64,000 nucleotides of DNA, taken from the NCBI RefSeq assembly GCF_900104765.1, contig NZ_LT629737.1, positions 3,286,001 through 3,350,000 of the forward strand, in the 5' to 3' direction. Source of the stretch: Gillisia sp. Hel1_33_143 (GTDB taxonomy: Bacteria > Bacteroidota > Bacteroidia > Flavobacteriales > Flavobacteriaceae). Both the position numbers and the translations under genes were made by a program. The first letter of the stretch is position 1. Each line of letters starts with the position of its first letter. The notes below the pieces were generated by a model. That model was not told the DNA's origin, made no database searches, and saw only the letters and a program-made list of their open reading frames with translations. This document shows, piece after piece, positions 26,564 through 35,001 of this stretch.

Positions 26564-29380
26564 TTGAACGCTAAGTCAATATTTTTAATTGTTTTTTTGT
26601 ACGTAGGGGGAATCCTTGGGTATGCCCAAACCCGTACAGAAATTACTGCGGTCTTGAATGACTCTACCAATATTTTTAATATTCAGCAGAAGATCATCTA
26701 CAAGAATAGCAGTACTTCGGTATTGAAGGATATTTATTTAAATGACTGGGCAAATAGCTTTAGAGATAAGTCTACTCCATTAGCCAAGAGATTTGCAGAA
26801 GATTACCTTAGAAGGTTTCATTTTGCAAAAGAACAAGAGCGAGGCTACACTAAGATTTATGGTATTAACGATGCCAATATCCTTCCTTTATCATGGGTGA
26901 GATCAGATAGTCTGCCAGATATCGTGCAGGTAAATTTAAGCAAGCCACTTCAACCGGGAGAATCTACAGAGATCAACTTACTCTATCAGGTCAAGATACC
27001 TTCAGAAAAATTTACTCGTTACGGTTATGATGACGATGGAAATTTTAAGCTGAAGTACTGGTATATCACTCCTGCAGTTTATGATGGTAAATGGGTTTTG
27101 TATAGCGATAAGAATTTAGGCAATCAATACTCCCCTCCTATCAATATTAAACTTAAGTTATCTACTAGACCTTATTTATACGTTGCGTCTCCTTTAACCC
27201 AAGAGAAATTAGTTACCGAAGACCAATACAAAACGTCTTATCTTTCTGGTATCAATGTAGTAACATCAGACCTTTACCTGACCAAAACATTTAGATTTGA
27301 ATCGCTTTCTGCAAATTCAAAAGTAATACTTACTAATTTAGAAGATGAAGGGTTGAACCCGGAGATCAAAACTTTCTTGCTAGAAAGGATCATGAAATTC
27401 CTTCAGACCAGGCTGGGCGAGTATCCTCACAAATCTTTGATGATCACTAAAGATGATTATCAGGATAAGCCTGTATATGGTCTTAATCAGCTTCCTAAAT
27501 TTATAAGACCTTTTCCAGATGGTTTTAATTATGATATGAAGCAATTAAAAACCATCATTCATACCTACCTAAAAAATACCGTTTTAATAAATCCCAGAGA
27601 AGAACAATGGTTATATGATGCCATACAGATTTCCTTAATGATGGATTATGTAGATGAGTATTATCCTAAAATGAAGTTGCTGGGTAGCTTAAGCAATATT
27701 ATTGGAATTAGATGGTTCCATGCTTCAGATCTAGAATTTAATGATCAGTATCCTTTCCTGTATGAGCATATGGCTAGAATGCATATGGATCAATCCTTGG
27801 CTACTACTCAAGATTCTTTGGTAAAATTCAATCAGAATATTGCCAATGCATATAAAGCGGGAGCAGGATTTCATTATATGAATGACTTTTTAGAAACAGA
27901 TGCTGTAAAAAGATCTATTTCAGAATTTTATAAAAAGAATGTTCTACAACCAACAAGCAGTGCAGAATTTGAACAAATATTAAAGAAGAATGCTGATAAA
28001 GATGTAAACTGGTTCTTTAAAGATTATGTTCAAACCGATGATAAAATAGATTTTAAGATATCAAAACTTAAGAAAAGTAAGGATTCTCTAGAGGTTACCA
28101 TTAGAAATAAACGTGCTAATGGTATGCCTGTTTCGTTATATGGGTTAAAAGATGGAAAAGTAGTTTATAAAGAATGGGTAGAAGATATTGGTTCCAGAAA
28201 AACGGTTACCATTCCAAGAGATAGCATAGAGCGATTGGCTCTAAATTACAATGCAGCCATTCCAGAAGTTAACAAAAGAGATAATTATAAAGGAGTTACT
28301 ACTCTTTTTAATAAACCTATACAGTTTAGAATTTTTCAGGATGTAGAAGATCCTCATTACAACCAGATGTTCTTTATGCCAGAATTTAGTTATAACCTTT
28401 ATGATGGCTTGGCAATAGGACCAAAATTATATAATAAGACCTTTTTAAGCAGAAACTTTGATTTCAGGATTTCTCCAAAATTCGGATTTACGAGTAAGAC
28501 AATTGTAGGTTCTGCCGCTATTGCCAATACTCAATTTTTTGATGATCAAAATCTTTTTGCTGTAAAATATGGAATTGGAGGAACAAGATTTTCTTATGGT
28601 TATGATTTATTCTATAATAAGTACACTCCCTTTTTAGGTTTTTATTTTAGAAACAATTACTTAAGAGATAACTTAAGACAGAGTTTATTTATAAGAAGTG
28701 TAAATGTAGAGCAAGATCTAAATCCATTAAATCCTGTAGATCAACCAAAATATAATGTATTTAATATAAGCTACAATTTTAAAGATGCCAATTTAGTAGA
28801 TTACTTCTCTGGAGGAATAGATTATCAATTGGCAAAGAACTTCAGTAAAGTTGCTCTAAACTTAGAATACAGAAAGCTATTCAGAAACAATAGGCAATTA
28901 AACCTAAGGTTCTATGCTGGAACGTTCCTATATAATGATGAAACAGACAACGATTATTTTAGTTTTGCATTAGATAGACCTACAGATTATCTTTTTGATT
29001 ATAATTACTACGGACGTAGTCAAAGTTCCGGACTTTTTAGCCAACAGATAATATTAGCGGAAGGTGGATTTAAATCTAAGCTAGAACCTGCGTATGCAAA
29101 TCAATGGATCACTACGGTAAATGCAAGCACCAACATTTGGAAATGGATCTATGCTTATGGTGATGTGGGTGCAGTTAAAAACGAATTGAAGAATGCAGAA
29201 TTTCTTTACGATTCTGGGATTAGACTAAGTTTTGTTGCAGATTATTTTGAACTATATCTTCCAGTTTATTCCAATCTAGGTTGGGAAATTGGTCAGGAAA
29301 ATTATGATCAAAAAGTTAGATTCATAGTCACTTTAGATATTAATACGCTCATTAAATTGTTTACTAGAGAGTGGTATTAA
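26564..29380 (+). CDS. M1-peptidase-like protein with lost active site, fused to an outer-membrane beta-barrel
   Basis: 938 residues. The start appears to be TTG at 26564, giving a normal signal peptide (IFLIVFLYVGGILGYAQ); the nearby ATG at 26550 is out of frame. Residues about 20-480 resemble an M1 (gluzincin) aminopeptidase with its N-terminal saddle domain. The zinc-binding helix HExxH reads H333-T-Y-L-K337, and the downstream Glu ligand is replaced in WLYDAIQ. Catalysis therefore looks lost. Residues about 590-938 consist of amphipathic beta strands (YNLYDGLAIGPKL, FGFTSKTIVG, FYFRNNYLRDNL) and end in REWY, with an aromatic last residue as expected for an outer-membrane barrel. It is probably an outer-membrane protein with a periplasmic pseudo-peptidase domain. 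Confidence 0.75.
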   Translation: MNAKSIFLIVFLYVGGILGYAQTRTEITAVLNDSTNIFNIQQKIIYKNSSTSVLKDIYLNDWANSFRDKSTPLAKRFAEDYLRRFHFAKEQERGYTKIYGINDANILPLSWVRSDSLPDIVQVNLSKPLQPGESTEINLLYQVKIPSEKFTRYGYDDDGNFKLKYWYITPAVYDGKWVLYSDKNLGNQYSPPINIKLKLSTRPYLYVASPLTQEKLVTEDQYKTSYLSGINVVTSDLYLTKTFRFESLSANSKVILTNLEDEGLNPEIKTFLLERIMKFLQTRLGEYPHKSLMITKDDYQDKPVYGLNQLPKFIRPFPDGFNYDMKQLKTIIHTYLKNTVLINPREEQWLYDAIQISLMMDYVDEYYPKMKLLGSLSNIIGIRWFHASDLEFNDQYPFLYEHMARMHMDQSLATTQDSLVKFNQNIANAYKAGAGFHYMNDFLETDAVKRSISEFYKKNVLQPTSSAEFEQILKKNADKDVNWFFKDYVQTDDKIDFKISKLKKSKDSLEVTIRNKRANGMPVSLYGLKDGKVVYKEWVEDIGSRKTVTIPRDSIERLALNYNAAIPEVNKRDNYKGVTTLFNKPIQFRIFQDVEDPHYNQMFFMPEFSYNLYDGLAIGPKLYNKTFLSRNFDFRISPKFGFTSKTIVGSAAIANTQFFDDQNLFAVKYGIGGTRFSYGYDLFYNKYTPFLGFYFRNNYLRDNLRQSLFIRSVNVEQDLNPLNPVDQPKYNVFNISYNFKDANLVDYFSGGIDYQLAKNFSKVALNLEYRKLFRNNRQLNLRFYAGTFLYNDETDNDYFSFALDRPTDYLFDYNYYGRSQSSGLFSQQIILAEGGFKSKLEPAYANQWITTVNASTNIWKWIYAYGDVGAVKNELKNAEFLYDSGIRLSFVADYFELYLPVYSNLGWEIGQENYDQKVRFIVTLDINTLIKLFTREWY

Positions 29381-29544
29381 AGATCAATACTTTTCCAAAA
29401 AAAACAAAGTCTTAATTTATCTACAATTTTTACTTCTGATTATACAATTCCTAAAATTTAGGCGATATTTGCAAAAAAATTGCAGATATTTTAATCTAAG
29501 AACGATTTTACATATTATACCAATAAAAATGGTAAATATCTTGA

Positions 29545-29576
29545 ATTGTATTTAACCTTAGTTTTAGCTATATTTG
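29545..29576 (+). promoter_or_regulatory. Promoter of the fused E1 gene
   Basis: ATTG (29545-29548), a 20-base spacer and TATATTTG (29569-29576) fit the Bacteroidetes -33/-7 consensus. The -7 element ends 21 bases before the ATG at 29598. Confidence 0.65.
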
Positions 29577-29597
29577 TTACAATTCAAACTTAATTTC

Positions 29598-32009
29598 ATG
29601 CAAAGCGAAACACCATCTAAAGAAACTATTTCTTTTGAAGATTTTAAAACAGAAGTTTTAGAAGATTATAAAATTGCAGTCACCAGCCGTGAGTGTAGCT
29701 TACTTGGGAGAAGAGAGGTTCTTACCGGAAAAGCTAAATTTGGAATTTTTGGCGATGGGAAGGAAATCCCACAATTAGCAATGGCTAAGGTTTTCAAAAA
29801 TGGAGACTTTAGATCTGGTTACTATAGAGATCAAACCTTTATGATGGCTATTGGAGCATTAACTATTCAGCAATTCTTTGCCGGTTTATATGCAGATACA
29901 TCTATAGAAGAGGAGCCAATGTCTGCAGGTAGACAAATGGGTGGTCATTTTGCTACTCATAGTTTAAATGAAGATGGAAGTTGGAAGAACTTAATGCTAC
30001 AAAAGAACTCCAGTGCAGATATTTCACCTACAGCTGGCCAAATGCCAAGATTATTAGGGCTTGCGCAAGCTTCTAAGATCTACAGAAATGTGGAAGGAAT
30101 AGATGCAGAAATGTTCTCTAACAATGGAGATGAAATTGCATGGGGAACTATTGGGAATGCAAGTACTAGTGAAGGTCATTTTTGGGAAACCATAAATGCT
30201 GCCGGAGTATTACAAGTGCCAATGGTTATGAGTGTTTGGGATGATGAATATGGAATTTCTGTTCACGCAAAATATCAAACTACAAAAGAAAACATCTCTG
30301 AGATCCTTAAAGGTTTCCAAAGAGATGAAAATAATAAAGCATACGAGATCATTATCGTAAATGGTTGGGATTATGTAGCTCTTGTGGAAGCGTATGAAAA
30401 AGCTTCAAAAATTGCCAGAACAACGCATTCTCCTGTTCTAATTCATGTTAAAGAACTTACCCAACCTCAAGGTCATTCCACCTCAGGTTCTCATGAGCGT
30501 TATAAGGATGAAGATAGATTAAGTTGGGAAAGAGCTTATGATTGTAATGTGAAATTCAAAGAATGGATCATTGAAAATAATTTTTCTACGGAAGAAGAAT
30601 TAGATGCCATAGATAAAACTATTAAAAAGCAGGTTAGAGATGGAAAGAAAGCTGCCTGGACAGCTTACTCTCAGCCTATGAAAGATAAGTTGAAAGAACT
30701 TTTACCTCTTCTAAAAGCTGCTGCAACAGATAGTAGCGATGAAGCTACCATAGAAAATCTAACTAAAGAGCTTTCAGAAATTAAAGATCCTCTTAAGAAA
30801 GATCTTTTAGTAGCTGCTAGAAAGAGTTTAAAATATCTTATAGGAATAGACAGCGATGCTAAAACAAAACTTGCTGACTGGATTACAGATTACACCAATC
30901 AATCTCAACCTGAATACAGCAGTCATCTTTATAGTGAATCAGAAAATATCGCTCAAAATGTTGATGAAATAGCAGCAGTTTATTCTGAAGATTCTAAAGA
31001 TGTTGATGCTAGGATAATTCTTAGAGATAACTTTGATAAGATCTTTGAAACCAGACCTGAAACTTTAATTTTTGGAGAAGATAGTGGAGAGATAGGAGAT
31101 GTAAATCAAGGTTTAGAAGGACTTCAGGAAAAGTATGGAAAGTTAAGAGTTGCAGATGTTGGAATTAGAGAAGCTACCATATTAGGACAGGGTATTGGAA
31201 TGGCCATGCGTGGACTAAGACCTATTGCTGAAATTCAATATTTAGATTACGTGCTATATGCATTGCAAATAATGAGTGATGATTTGGCAACCCTACAATA
31301 TAGAACTAAAGGAAAACAAAAAGCACCGCTTATAATTAGAACCCGTGGACATAGATTAGAGGGTATCTGGCATAGTGGATCTCCAATGGGAGCTTTAGTT
31401 CATTTATTAAGAGGAATTCATATTTTGGTTCCTAGGAATATGACCAAAGCTGCTGGATTTTATAATGCATTGCTCAAAGCAGACGAGCCTGCATTAATTG
31501 TAGAATGCCTTAATGGATACAGGTTAAAAGAAAAATTACCAGAGAATCCGGGAGAATATACTACGCCAATTGGAGTAGTAGAAACTATTAGAACTGGTAC
31601 AGATATAACTTTGGTTTCTTATGGATCTACACTAAGATTGGTAGAGGAAGCTGCACAAGAATTAGAGCAAGTAGGTATCTCTGCAGAAATTATTGACGTT
31701 CAATCTCTTTTACCTTTTGATCTAAATCAGGACATAGTGAAGAGCGTTGCTAAAACTAATAGATTATTGGTAATAGATGAAGATGTTCCTGGGGGAGCTT
31801 CTGCATATATTCTTCAGAAAATTGTTGAAGATCAAAATGCATATATCCATCTAGATAGTAAACCTCAAACGCTCACAGCTAAAGCACATAGACCGGCTTA
31901 CGGTACAGATGGAGATTACTTCTCTAAACCTTCTACAGAAGATATCTTTGAAAAGATCTACGAGATAATGAATGAGGCCAGACCTCAAGATTTTCCACAG
32001 CTTAGATAA
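29598..32009 (+). CDS. Fused alpha/beta E1 component of a 2-oxoacid (branched-chain type) dehydrogenase
   Basis: 803 residues from the ATG at 29598; the in-frame TTG at 29574 lies inside the -7 element. The N-terminal half (about 1-400) is the thiamine-diphosphate-binding alpha subunit (MSAGRQMGGHF, NGDEIAWGTIGNASTSEGHFWE). The C-terminal half (about 470-803) is the beta subunit (RPETLIFGEDSGEIGDVNQG, VADVGIREATILGQGIGMAMRGLRPIAEIQY). It should decarboxylate a branched-chain 2-oxoacid or pyruvate and pass the acyl group to E2 lipoate; E2 and E3 are not in this window. The fused form is usual in Flavobacteriia and not an assembly error. Confidence 0.92.
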   Translation: MQSETPSKETISFEDFKTEVLEDYKIAVTSRECSLLGRREVLTGKAKFGIFGDGKEIPQLAMAKVFKNGDFRSGYYRDQTFMMAIGALTIQQFFAGLYADTSIEEEPMSAGRQMGGHFATHSLNEDGSWKNLMLQKNSSADISPTAGQMPRLLGLAQASKIYRNVEGIDAEMFSNNGDEIAWGTIGNASTSEGHFWETINAAGVLQVPMVMSVWDDEYGISVHAKYQTTKENISEILKGFQRDENNKAYEIIIVNGWDYVALVEAYEKASKIARTTHSPVLIHVKELTQPQGHSTSGSHERYKDEDRLSWERAYDCNVKFKEWIIENNFSTEEELDAIDKTIKKQVRDGKKAAWTAYSQPMKDKLKELLPLLKAAATDSSDEATIENLTKELSEIKDPLKKDLLVAARKSLKYLIGIDSDAKTKLADWITDYTNQSQPEYSSHLYSESENIAQNVDEIAAVYSEDSKDVDARIILRDNFDKIFETRPETLIFGEDSGEIGDVNQGLEGLQEKYGKLRVADVGIREATILGQGIGMAMRGLRPIAEIQYLDYVLYALQIMSDDLATLQYRTKGKQKAPLIIRTRGHRLEGIWHSGSPMGALVHLLRGIHILVPRNMTKAAGFYNALLKADEPALIVECLNGYRLKEKLPENPGEYTTPIGVVETIRTGTDITLVSYGSTLRLVEEAAQELEQVGISAEIIDVQSLLPFDLNQDIVKSVAKTNRLLVIDEDVPGGASAYILQKIVEDQNAYIHLDSKPQTLTAKAHRPAYGTDGDYFSKPSTEDIFEKIYEIMNEARPQDFPQLR

Positions 32010-32030
32010 GTTAAAAGGAATAAAAAAATA

Positions 32031-32064
32031 AAACCCCGCTCTAAAATTTAGAACGGGGTTTTTT
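32031..32064 (+). terminator. Intrinsic terminator of the E1 gene
   Basis: The stem AAACCCCG/CGGGGTTT extends inward with TCTAA/TTAGA and is followed by a T run. Confidence 0.88.
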
Positions 32065-32199
32065 ATTATATCTAACTCAAGTTGTTTCAGCATCTATAAA
32101 TCATTATAGATTATAAGTAGATTTCTACAACCAATACATCTCGACTTCTATCGATATTACATTTGAATATAAAAGATGTAATTTAGTCTAAAGCAATAG

Positions 32200-33039
32200 C
32201 TATGGTAACCACTTTTTCTCAAAATTAGGCTTTCTCTTTTCTAAGAATGCATCTCTACCTTCTTTAGCTTCATCTGTCATATAAGCCAATCGTGTTGCTT
32301 CTCCTGCAAAAACTTGTTGCCCTACCATCCCATCATCGGTAAGATTCATGGCAAATTTTAGCATTTTTATTGAAGTTGGAGATTTAGCTAAAATCTCCTG
32401 AGCCCATTCATACGCTGTATCTTCTAGTTCTGCGTGAGGAATAACGGCATTCACCATGCCCATTTCAAAGGCTTCCTGAGCATTATAATTTCTACCTAGA
32501 AAGAAGATCTCTCTTGCCTTCTTCTGTCCTACCATTTTCGCCAGATATGCAGACCCATACCCTCCATCAAAACTAGTTACATCTGCATCTGTTTGTTTAA
32601 ATATAGCATGTTCTTTACTCGCCAAGGTTAGATCACAAACCACATGTAAACTATGTCCGCCACCTACAGCCCATCCCGGTACTACTGCTATTACTGCTTT
32701 AGGCATAAATCTAATCAATCTTTGTACTTCTAGTATATTCAATCTGTGCATTCCATCTTCTCCAACATACCCTTGATGCCCTCTTGCTTTTTGATCTCCT
32801 CCACTACAAAATGAGTAAACTCCATCTTTGGATGAAGGACCTTCAGCAGAAAGCAATACAACTCCAATAGAAGTATCTTCCTGTGCATCATAAAAGGCAT
32901 CATATAATTCACTGGTAGTTTTAGGTCTAAATGCATTTCTTACATCTGGTCTATTGAAGGCGATCCTCGCAACTCCATTCGCTTTTTTATAGGTGATATC
33001 TTCGTACTGCTTTGCAGTTTTCCAATCAATTTTTGTCAT
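32200..33039 (-). CDS. menB: 1,4-dihydroxy-2-naphthoyl-CoA synthase
   Basis: 279 residues from the ATG at 33039 (MTKIDWKTAKQYEDITY); longer readings start at TTG and add an unlikely Phe/Lys-rich extension. It is a crotonase fold with the oxyanion-hole segments YSFCSGGDQ and GWAVGGGHSLHVVCDL, and the MenB hallmark TSFDGGYGSAYLAKMVGQKKAREI. It cyclises o-succinylbenzoyl-CoA to DHNA-CoA in menaquinone synthesis. The other men genes in the window (menD, isochorismate synthase, menI) lie 2-5 kb away on the same strand. Confidence 0.96.
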   Translation of the reverse strand: MTKIDWKTAKQYEDITYKKANGVARIAFNRPDVRNAFRPKTTSELYDAFYDAQEDTSIGVVLLSAEGPSSKDGVYSFCSGGDQKARGHQGYVGEDGMHRLNILEVQRLIRFMPKAVIAVVPGWAVGGGHSLHVVCDLTLASKEHAIFKQTDADVTSFDGGYGSAYLAKMVGQKKAREIFFLGRNYNAQEAFEMGMVNAVIPHAELEDTAYEWAQEILAKSPTSIKMLKFAMNLTDDGMVGQQVFAGEATRLAYMTDEAKEGRDAFLEKRKPNFEKKWLP

Positions 33040-33171
33040 TTTGATAATTTTAAAGTAAAAATAAGATTTTTTAAAATAAAACAATGATTCACTACAAAGG
33101 CTTAATCAGTAGAAAAAATCTAACAGATCAAAATTTGCACAATTCTTGTTATATTTAGGAAAATAATTTTA

Positions 33172-33651
33172 ATGAAATATATCGGTTTTATTCTAGCTTT
33201 TATATGCTTTTCTTTTATAGGCTTCTCTCAGGAAATTCCTTTAGCAAAATCTGAAAGGTCTGGTTTTATAATTAAAAGGTTAGAAGTAAGACCTTCTCTC
33301 TCCAATTTAGCTCCGGAAATTCCTTATGTGGGGAATTATAGAATTAGAACAGTAAATTTTAATGTTGAAGATAAACCTCGCGAAGTGAATATCGCAGAAG
33401 CTATGGAGCGTGAACGAAGAATGAAATCTAGAACCGTAGATTTAGATCCTCCTGTGCAGATAAATAAACAATCTTCCAGCATTTCAATTACCGGAGGTGA
33501 AAATGCAAGATTTAATCAAAGTTTTGAGCCTCGCCTTAATAACAGTAGTACCAGAGGAACAAGAAATTCTGTTTATATAGATGCTTCAGAAAGTACGGGA
33601 GCAGCCTATTTCCAAAGCTACTCCCCTTTTTATAGAGGTAATCGTTATTAG
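33172..33651 (+). CDS. Secreted protein of unknown function
   Basis: 159 residues with a signal peptide (IGFILAFICFSFIGFSQ). The mature part is basic, rich in Arg, Ser and Asn, with no cysteine and no motif I recognise; it ends in SYSPFYRGNRY. It is on the opposite strand to the surrounding menaquinone genes and its 3' end overlaps the convergent cvfB by 4 bases. A periplasmic location is predicted; no function can be offered. Confidence 0.7.
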   Translation: MKYIGFILAFICFSFIGFSQEIPLAKSERSGFIIKRLEVRPSLSNLAPEIPYVGNYRIRTVNFNVEDKPREVNIAEAMERERRMKSRTVDLDPPVQINKQSSSISITGGENARFNQSFEPRLNNSSTRGTRNSVYIDASESTGAAYFQSYSPFYRGNRY

Positions 33652-34484
33652 TCTTTTACTAAATAGATCCCATCTTCTTTAATATCTATAAGTCGTTGCT
33701 TATAGAGCGTTCCAATTGCTTTTTTAAAGCTTTTCTTGCTCATCTGCAATTGTCGTTGGATTTCGTTAGGATCAGATTTATCGGTTAGTTTTAAACTCCC
33801 ACCTTTTAATTCCATTTCATTTAGAATATCCTGCGCATTTGGCTCAATACTTCTATAGCCTGGACGTTGCAATGTGATATCTATTTTTCCATCTGGACGC
33901 GTTTTTTTCACCCATCCTTTTAACCTATCTCCCGGCTGAAGATCTTGAAAAACATCATCTTTAAAGATCAACCCCTGGTGAATTTCATTTACAATAACAT
34001 TCACTCCAAGATCTGTTGGATTGGCAACAATTAGATCTACTTCTTCAAAAGGCTCTACTGTAAGGTCTGAATTAGTAAGAAAAGAATTGGTCTTACTTGA
34101 AGCAATCAATCTATTGGTTTCTTCATCTAAATGACAAAATACTAGGTACCAGCTTCCTTTTCTCATCTTAGAAGCCATCTCCCTATAGGGCACAAAAAGA
34201 TGTTTTTCCAGTCCCCAATCTAAAAAAGCTCCAATATCATTAACCTCTACACATTTTAAAAATGCAAATTCGTCTAATTTTACAAATGGAGTTAAGGTTG
34301 TAGCAACCGGTCTTTCTGAATGGTCCAGATAAACAAAAACTCTTATTTCATCTTCTAATTGAAAACTCTCGGGTTTATATTTGTTAGGCAACAAAACTTC
34401 ATCCCCTTCAGCATTTTTAAGAAACAATCCGGGATCTGTATCCCGATCTATTATCATTGTGTGATATTCACCAATATTAAGCAT
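33648..34484 (-). CDS. cvfB: CvfB-type S1-domain RNA-binding protein
   Basis: 278 residues. The S1-like repeats are visible: VNDIGAFLDWGLEKHLFVPYREM in the first half, and DRLKGWVKKTRPDGKIDITLQRPGY in the second. A C-terminal winged-helix-like part follows (SDPNEIQRQLQMSKKSFKKAIGTLYKQRLIDI). This is the architecture of CvfB/YitL proteins, which bind RNA and affect virulence-factor expression in staphylococci. Its role here is unknown. It lies between menB and the DUF2853-menD group on the same strand. Confidence 0.85.
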   Translation of the reverse strand: MLNIGEYHTMIIDRDTDPGLFLKNAEGDEVLLPNKYKPESFQLEDEIRVFVYLDHSERPVATTLTPFVKLDEFAFLKCVEVNDIGAFLDWGLEKHLFVPYREMASKMRKGSWYLVFCHLDEETNRLIASSKTNSFLTNSDLTVEPFEEVDLIVANPTDLGVNVIVNEIHQGLIFKDDVFQDLQPGDRLKGWVKKTRPDGKIDITLQRPGYRSIEPNAQDILNEMELKGGSLKLTDKSDPNEIQRQLQMSKKSFKKAIGTLYKQRLIDIKEDGIYLVKD

Positions 34485-34540
34485 AGTTCAAATTTAAAGT
34501 GTAAAGATACTTCATATTTTATGGGTTTTGGCATAAACCA

Positions 34541-34576
34541 AAAAATCCGTCTTCTCATGGTGGAGAAAACGGATTT
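34541..34576 (-). terminator. Intrinsic terminator of the menI-menF-menD-DUF2853 unit
   Basis: An inverted repeat AAATCCGT ... ACGGATTT with inner CTTCTC/GAGAA pairing, followed by T6 on the minus strand. It is 18 bases beyond the DUF2853 stop. Confidence 0.82.
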
Positions 34577-34593
34577 CTATATAATAAAAGGTT

Positions 34594-34932
34594 CTAATTA
34601 AAGACGCTTTCTTTTTTAAAGTGCTTTGTAAGCAGGTAATATACAGTAACCCTATTCTTATTCCTATTAGATTTACCATACTTCTCCATTACAGCATCCA
34701 TAGCTTCATCTAGCTTTTCATCATCTTTCAAACCTAATTTCTTAATAAGGAAATTCTTTTTTACAGTTTCCATTTCAGAACTACTTGAACTTGAAACAGT
34801 TTCCGCGTCATTTTGAAAAACAGAAGGACCGCAATATTCGGTGATTTTCCTTATAAGATCCACATCTGGCTCCCCTATTTTATCTCTAACATCTTGAATA
34901 TACTTTCCTACTTTTTCATCGGTTTTACTCAT
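34594..34932 (-). CDS. DUF2853-family protein
   Basis: A 112-residue, lysine- and acid-rich, helical protein (MSKTDEKVGKYIQDV ... YYLLTKHFKKESVF) of the DUF2853 family. It has no signal peptide and no catalytic motif. The gene lies 69 bases downstream of menD on the same strand, a neighbourhood I have seen in flavobacteria. The family function is unknown; a serine run at about residues 47-53 forms a flexible linker. Confidence 0.8.
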   Translation of the reverse strand: MSKTDEKVGKYIQDVRDKIGEPDVDLIRKITEYCGPSVFQNDAETVSSSSSSEMETVKKNFLIKKLGLKDDEKLDEAMDAVMEKYGKSNRNKNRVTVYYLLTKHFKKESVFN

Positions 34933-35001
34933 AATTTAAATTTTAATGATTTAACAGTCATCAATTTAAAAAAATTAAAGTAAGATTTTCGTAAACTATT
35001 C

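Noticed and set aside
29598-32009. Fused E1 alpha/beta as an artefact or frameshift joining two genes
   Set aside because: The frame is continuous with a proper linker, and fused E1 proteins are normal in Flavobacteriia.
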